Part shown: positions 15,369-18,626 of the stretch, piece by piece | Layout of the letters: every line of letters begins with the position of its first letter | How positions within the stretch are numbered: the first letter of the stretch is position 1 | Origin: CAYLWW01 sp964387585 | Lineage (GTDB): Bacteria; Pseudomonadota; Alphaproteobacteria; Rickettsiales; Midichloriaceae | Assembly: GCA_964387585.1 (NCBI GenBank) | Contig: CAYLWW010000028.1 | Span: 1-18,626 of the forward strand | Reading direction: 5' to 3' | DNA: 18,626 bases | The notes under the pieces: generated by a model | What the model saw: only the letters and a program-made list of their open reading frames with translations | The model's database searches: none | What the model was told of the DNA's origin: nothing | Program-made: the position numbers and the translations under genes

Positions 15369-16010
15369 ATGGATAGTATAAATAAAAACAAAGCTAATCT
15401 AAGACTATTATACAAGGGAATTTTAAGCAACTTAACTGAAGATTACATTAATTCTGCTAGCACTATTATATGCAAAAATTTTAAGGAATTTTTCCAACTT
15501 TTAGAGAAAATAAAAAAAATAAATAACGTATTTGTTTTTTATCCTACGAATAATGAAGTTAATATATCATGTATACTTAATTACCTTAACTCTATAGATA
15601 AAAAGATTTTTCTTCCAGTAATGTTAAGCAAAGAAAGAATAGTAGCAACTTCACAAAATGTTTATACAGCTAACTTAAAATTTGTTCAGTGGTCTCCTAA
15701 GCAATCTTTAAAACAAAATTCAGTAGGTATACTAGAACCTATCTATGATGAATACCAGGTAAAAAAATTAGATGTAGTAGTGCCTGACATAATAATTATG
15801 CCGCTTATGGCTTTTGACAGATCAGGGAAGCGTTTAGGAAAGGGAGGAGGATACTATGATTTTACTATTAATCATAACTTAAACTTTAAAAATGCTTTTA
15901 AAATTTGCTGTGCTTTCAGCTTACAAGAAGCTGAAACGATACCCACTTTAACCCATGATATAAAAGTTAATGCGATTATTACAGAAAAAGAGGTTATACA
16001 TGTTGCTTAA
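15369..16010 (+). CDS. 5-formyltetrahydrofolate cyclo-ligase
   Basis: Converts 5-formyltetrahydrofolate to 5,10-methenyltetrahydrofolate with ATP hydrolysis, returning a storage or inhibitory folate to one-carbon metabolism. This 213-residue protein carries the family signature AFDRSGKRLGKGGGYYD at 148-164, which includes the ATP/folate-binding loop. Earlier VFVFYPTNNEVNI at 54-66, IFLPVM and VGILEP at 119-124 match the usual substrate-contact strands, and the C-terminal IPTLTHDIKVNAIITE is typical. A clear AGGAG lies 4 bases before the ATG. It is first in a plus-strand set followed by secF 64 bases on. Confidence 0.93.
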   Translation: MDSINKNKANLRLLYKGILSNLTEDYINSASTIICKNFKEFFQLLEKIKKINNVFVFYPTNNEVNISCILNYLNSIDKKIFLPVMLSKERIVATSQNVYTANLKFVQWSPKQSLKQNSVGILEPIYDEYQVKKLDVVVPDIIIMPLMAFDRSGKRLGKGGGYYDFTINHNLNFKNAFKICCAFSLQEAETIPTLTHDIKVNAIITEKEVIHVA

Positions 16011-16074
16011 ATTTTTTAAAGTTTTTATAATCCCACCTTGAAATAATATTTTTATAATAAGTTTTGATATATTT

Positions 16075-16998
16075 ATGCGTTTTCCTCTAAGATTGGTACC
16101 ACAACATACCAATTTCGATTTTATTGCCAAAAAACATTATGCATTTATTTTCAGTTTTTTACTGACTGTATTAGTTATATTTGGTCTAGTTTTTAAGGGA
16201 GTAAATTTTGGTATAGATTTTGCTGGAGGTATATTAGTTGAATTTTCTTGCTCGGAGCAAACTTCTGCAGAAGAATTAAGAGAATTTTTAAATCAAAATC
16301 ATTATAATAACTTTCATATTCAGGAATATCATACTGATAATAATAAAAATATAATGTTACGTTTCCCACCTTTAGCTTCTGGTGCCGATAATTCTGATGA
16401 GATAGCAAAGATAAAAGAATTATTGAGCGTAAAATTAGGTAAAGAATTTGAGTTTAAGCGTATTGATTATGTAGGGCCAAAAGTTGGTTATGACTTTACT
16501 ATTAAATCATTTATAGCTTTAGCAATTTCATTAGTAGTTATGATGTTATATACCTGGTTAAGGTTTGAATGGCAATTTGGTATAGGGGTAATACTTGCCT
16601 TACTTCATGATGCTATAATTACTTTAGGTTTTTACTTAGTTACTGGATATGAGTTTGATTTTACATCTATAGCTGCTATACTTACTGTAGTAGGTTATTC
16701 TATTAATGATAGCGTTGTAATTTATGATCGTATACGAGAGAATTTAGTGAAATTTCCTAAAAAAGAGATTAATTATATAATTAATCTAAGTATAAATGAA
16801 ACTTTATCGCGTACCGTAATGACGGTATTGACAACTTTGGTTGTTTGCCTAGTATTAGGGGTATTTGGTGGTGATACCTTAAGAGGCTTTAGTTTTGCTT
16901 CTTTATTTGGTATTGCTTTCGGTACTTATTCTTCTATATATATTTCAGCTCCAATCTTAACCATTATTCATCATAAGAATAAAAAACGCAGACTGTGA
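16075..16998 (+). CDS. secF: Protein translocase subunit SecF
   Basis: SecF with SecD forms the RND-type complex that uses the proton gradient to pull secreted proteins out of the SecYEG channel. The 307-residue protein has TM1 (about 22-41), the family motif VNFGIDFAGG at 43-52, a periplasmic domain (about 55-135) and a cluster of five helices from about 143 to 298. KVGYDF at 136-141, LRFEWQFGIGVILALLHDA at 162-180, VGYSINDSVVIYDRIREN at 206-223 and SRTVMTVLTTL at 245-255 are diagnostic. Length is normal for a free-standing SecF; secD is not in the window. The ATG at 16075 places the N-terminal RFPLRLVP just ahead of the conserved part. Confidence 0.96.
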   Translation: MRFPLRLVPQHTNFDFIAKKHYAFIFSFLLTVLVIFGLVFKGVNFGIDFAGGILVEFSCSEQTSAEELREFLNQNHYNNFHIQEYHTDNNKNIMLRFPPLASGADNSDEIAKIKELLSVKLGKEFEFKRIDYVGPKVGYDFTIKSFIALAISLVVMMLYTWLRFEWQFGIGVILALLHDAIITLGFYLVTGYEFDFTSIAAILTVVGYSINDSVVIYDRIRENLVKFPKKEINYIINLSINETLSRTVMTVLTTLVVCLVLGVFGGDTLRGFSFASLFGIAFGTYSSIYISAPILTIIHHKNKKRRL

Positions 16999-17017
16999 TT
17001 TTAGTAAGGGTGATTTT

Positions 17018-17064
17018 TATAATAGCATGAGATTGAAACCTCTAATAACTTTGAATTGAAAAGG
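17018..17064 (+). promoter_or_regulatory. Possible -10 box and ribosome-binding site for asd
   Basis: A perfect TATAAT at 17018-17023 lies about 50 bases before the asd ATG, but no convincing -35 box precedes it. AAAAGG at 17059-17064 lies 9 bases upstream of the ATG and is the likely ribosome-binding site. asd could also be read through from secF. Confidence 0.3.
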
Positions 17065-17073
17065 TAATGAAAA

Positions 17074-18090
17074 ATGAGCTATAAGATAGCAGTAGTTGGT
17101 GCTACAGGAAATGTAGGCAGGGTGATGCTTGAAGTTTTAGAGGAGAGAAATTTTCCAGTAAAGGAAGTGATCCCAATTGCTTCAGAGCATTCAGTAGGAA
17201 AAGAAGTAAGTTACGGAGAGAAAAAAAAGCTAAAAGTTAGATCATTAAACAATTTCTCTTTTGATGAAGTTGATATCGCTTTATTTTCTGCAGGCTCACA
17301 TGTATCTAAGCATTATGCTCCAATGGCAGCTAAAAGTAATTGCGTTGTTATAGACAATTCCTCTTATTTTAGGAAGGACGAAACAATACCGTTAATAGTT
17401 CCAGAAGTTAATGCGGAGTCGTTAAAAGATTATAGTAATCATAATATTATATCCAACCCTAATTGCGCAGTAATACAGTTAGTTACAGTTCTAAAGCCAT
17501 TATATGATTATATGAAAATAAAAAGGATTGTTATATCTACTTATCAATCTGTATCTGGAGCTGGTAAAAAAGCTATGGATGAACTTTATAATCAAACTAA
17601 AACAAAGTTTCTTTCAAGCGATATCGTCTCTAAAGTGTTCCCAAAGGTTATAGCATTTAATATTATACCGCAAATTGATGAATTAGTTGATGATGGTTAT
17701 ACTAAGGAAGAGCATAAATTAATAAATGAAACACGCAGAATCCTAGGGGATAAATCAATAGGAGTAAGCGCTACTTGCGTTAGAGTTCCTGTATTCGTTG
17801 GTCATAGTGAATCTGTTAATATAGAATTTAGCGAAAAAGTAGATATCAAAGATATAATTAAGATATTAAAAAATTCTCCATTTATAACTTTTATGGATAA
17901 TGATTATATGACTCCTATTGATTGCGTAGGATTTCCAACTGTTTATGTTTCACGTTTACGCAAAGATCACTCTAACCCTAATGCATTTGATATGTGGATA
18001 GTTACAGATAATTTACGCAAAGGTGCCGCTCTTAACGCCATTCAGATAGCTGAGAAATTAATAAGCTATATAACTCCCAAAAATATTTAA
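17074..18090 (+). CDS. asd: Aspartate-semialdehyde dehydrogenase
   Basis: Reduces aspartyl phosphate to aspartate semialdehyde with NADPH, the branch point toward diaminopimelate (peptidoglycan), lysine, methionine and threonine. The 338-residue protein has the nucleotide-binding GATGNVGRVMLEVL at 9-22, the catalytic Cys131 in SNPNCA, QSVSGAGKKAMDEL at 158-171, and RVPVFVGHSES at 237-247 with the substrate-binding Arg237 and catalytic His244. IPQIDE and CVGFPTVYVSRLRKD are also typical. Length is normal. A good AAAAGG ribosome-binding site supports the ATG. In a reduced intracellular genome its likely main role is DAP for the cell wall; the rest of that pathway is not in the window. Confidence 0.96.
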   Translation: MSYKIAVVGATGNVGRVMLEVLEERNFPVKEVIPIASEHSVGKEVSYGEKKKLKVRSLNNFSFDEVDIALFSAGSHVSKHYAPMAAKSNCVVIDNSSYFRKDETIPLIVPEVNAESLKDYSNHNIISNPNCAVIQLVTVLKPLYDYMKIKRIVISTYQSVSGAGKKAMDELYNQTKTKFLSSDIVSKVFPKVIAFNIIPQIDELVDDGYTKEEHKLINETRRILGDKSIGVSATCVRVPVFVGHSESVNIEFSEKVDIKDIIKILKNSPFITFMDNDYMTPIDCVGFPTVYVSRLRKDHSNPNAFDMWIVTDNLRKGAALNAIQIAEKLISYITPKNI

Positions 18091-18217
18091 AATACTTTTA
18101 ACTCCTTCTATTGCTTTACTATGAATAGATTTGTTACAACTCCAACAAGGTAGCATCGGATATTTTAACTATAGCTAAAGTGTTGTAAAAAGTCAGGAAC
18201 TTTGGAATTAATAAGTC
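18091..18217. other. Boundary between asd and IS630 remnants
   Basis: These 127 bases hold no gene. From about 18170 the sequence changes to a less A/T-biased stretch (AGTGTTGTAAAAAGTCAGGAA) directly ahead of the broken transposase N-terminus. Its position suggests the left end of that element, including a terminal inverted repeat next to a TA target, but the matching end is not in the window, so this is inference. Confidence 0.3.
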
Positions 18218-18369
18218 ATGAAAGAAAAAATAAAAAATAACGAAGCTACATGGAAGAGGTATCCAATACGAAGAAATAGCAGAAAAATATTTGGTTTAAC
18301 TCAGAACACTAAGTAGGTGAAAAAAGGAGATAATTCCAAAAAACAGAAGGAATAAGGCATGGAGTAAAA
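18218..18369 (+). pseudogene. Broken N-terminal HTH part of an IS630-family transposase
   Basis: From the ATG at 18218 the plus strand reads MKEKIKNNEATWK. One base is then missing, and the next frame (from about 18255) reads RGIQYEEIAEKYLV, stop, LRTLSR, stop, KKEIIPKNRRNKAWSKIS. Joined, this is a helix-turn-helix followed by an R-W-K-K-x-I-x-P-K-x-x-R-N-K linker, the usual N-terminal layout of IS630 transposases. The two stops look like point mutations (Ser TCA to TAA, Trp TGG to TGA). The coding similarity ends about 18370, where an oppositely oriented transposase tail begins. It is dead. Confidence 0.55.
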
Positions 18370-18626
18370 TCAGCTAATAAATGATTGTAGATTTGAAAAG
18401 TTATTGATAACAGCTCTAATTTTAGCTTTAAAATTAGCCCAAAAAGTTTCGATGGGATTTAGATCAGGAGAATAAGGAGGTAAGAAAAGAATTGTGCAAC
18501 CGGCATCTTCTATAAGTTTTTTAGTTTTTTCAGATTTATGGAAAGTTGCATTATCCATTATCCCCACAGTTCCAGGTTTTAACTCATTTATTAAGAATTT
18601 TTCTACCCAAGTTTCAAATAATAATG
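18370..18626 (-). mobile_element. IS630-family transposase, C-terminal DDE part (runs off window)
   Basis: The minus-strand frame is open from the window edge to a TGA at 18370-18372. It is 85 residues long in view and continues beyond 18626, so the Met inside (18567) is not the true start. It reads LFETWVEKFL, then GIMDNATFHKS, which carries the second catalytic Asp, and AGCTILFLPPYSPDLNPIETFWANFK, which carries the catalytic Glu region. These are the DDE_3 hallmarks of IS630/Tc1-like transposases. The stop after NLQSFIS comes at the junction with the plus-strand remnant, so the last residues may be truncated. The visible part has no frame damage and could belong to an otherwise intact copy. 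Confidence 0.85.

Overview
This window is about 18.6 kb of very AT-rich, chromosome-like DNA carrying 18 intact genes and transposase remnants at both ends. Gene content points to an obligate intracellular alphaproteobacterium of the order Rickettsiales. The indicators are an alphaproteobacterial NtrX without the GAFTGA loop, the overlapping coaE-dnaQ pair, an alphaproteobacterial-type family 4 uracil-DNA glycosylase, strong A/T codon bias, wide decayed intergenic spaces and IS630-type debris. The genus cannot be fixed from sequence reading alone.

Left block (1-11295, genes all on the minus strand, so transcription runs right to left): an APC-type amino acid permease, a GtrB/DPM1-like glycosyltransferase, coaE overlapping dnaQ, ntrX, pth, ychF, then a detached alpha-operon segment rpsM-rpsK-rpoA-rplQ, and finally rplY (bL25/CTC). 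secY and adk, which often precede rpsM, are absent. ychF sits there instead, and a good sigma70-like promoter precedes rpsM. The far left edge holds a decayed IS630-type transposase tail.

Middle block (11296-14363): a 345-base divergent intergenic region with TTTGTAATAT-type repeats just upstream of the permease. It is followed by a small membrane-anchored conserved-looking protein with a duplicated GFW..LI..Q motif. Next comes a gap of unexplained sequence and a 608-residue helical repeat protein (minus strand) with its own rho-independent terminator. The repeat protein is the most accessory-looking gene here. Its roughly 34-37-residue units include stretches of 38-39 identical bases, so its repeats have been duplicated or homogenised recently.

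Right block (14364-18090): uracil-DNA glycosylase (minus), then divergently on the plus strand 5-formyltetrahydrofolate cyclo-ligase, secF and asd. These are housekeeping functions in DNA repair, folate metabolism, protein export and the aspartate/DAP pathway. The right edge (18218-18626) is a junction of two IS630-family pieces in opposite orientation: a broken N-terminal HTH piece on the plus strand abutting a DDE C-terminal piece on the minus strand that runs off the window.

I see no tRNA, rRNA, CRISPR array or phage module. I did not find a clear new multi-gene system. The best candidates for novelty are the repeat protein, the GFW protein and the chimeric IS junction.
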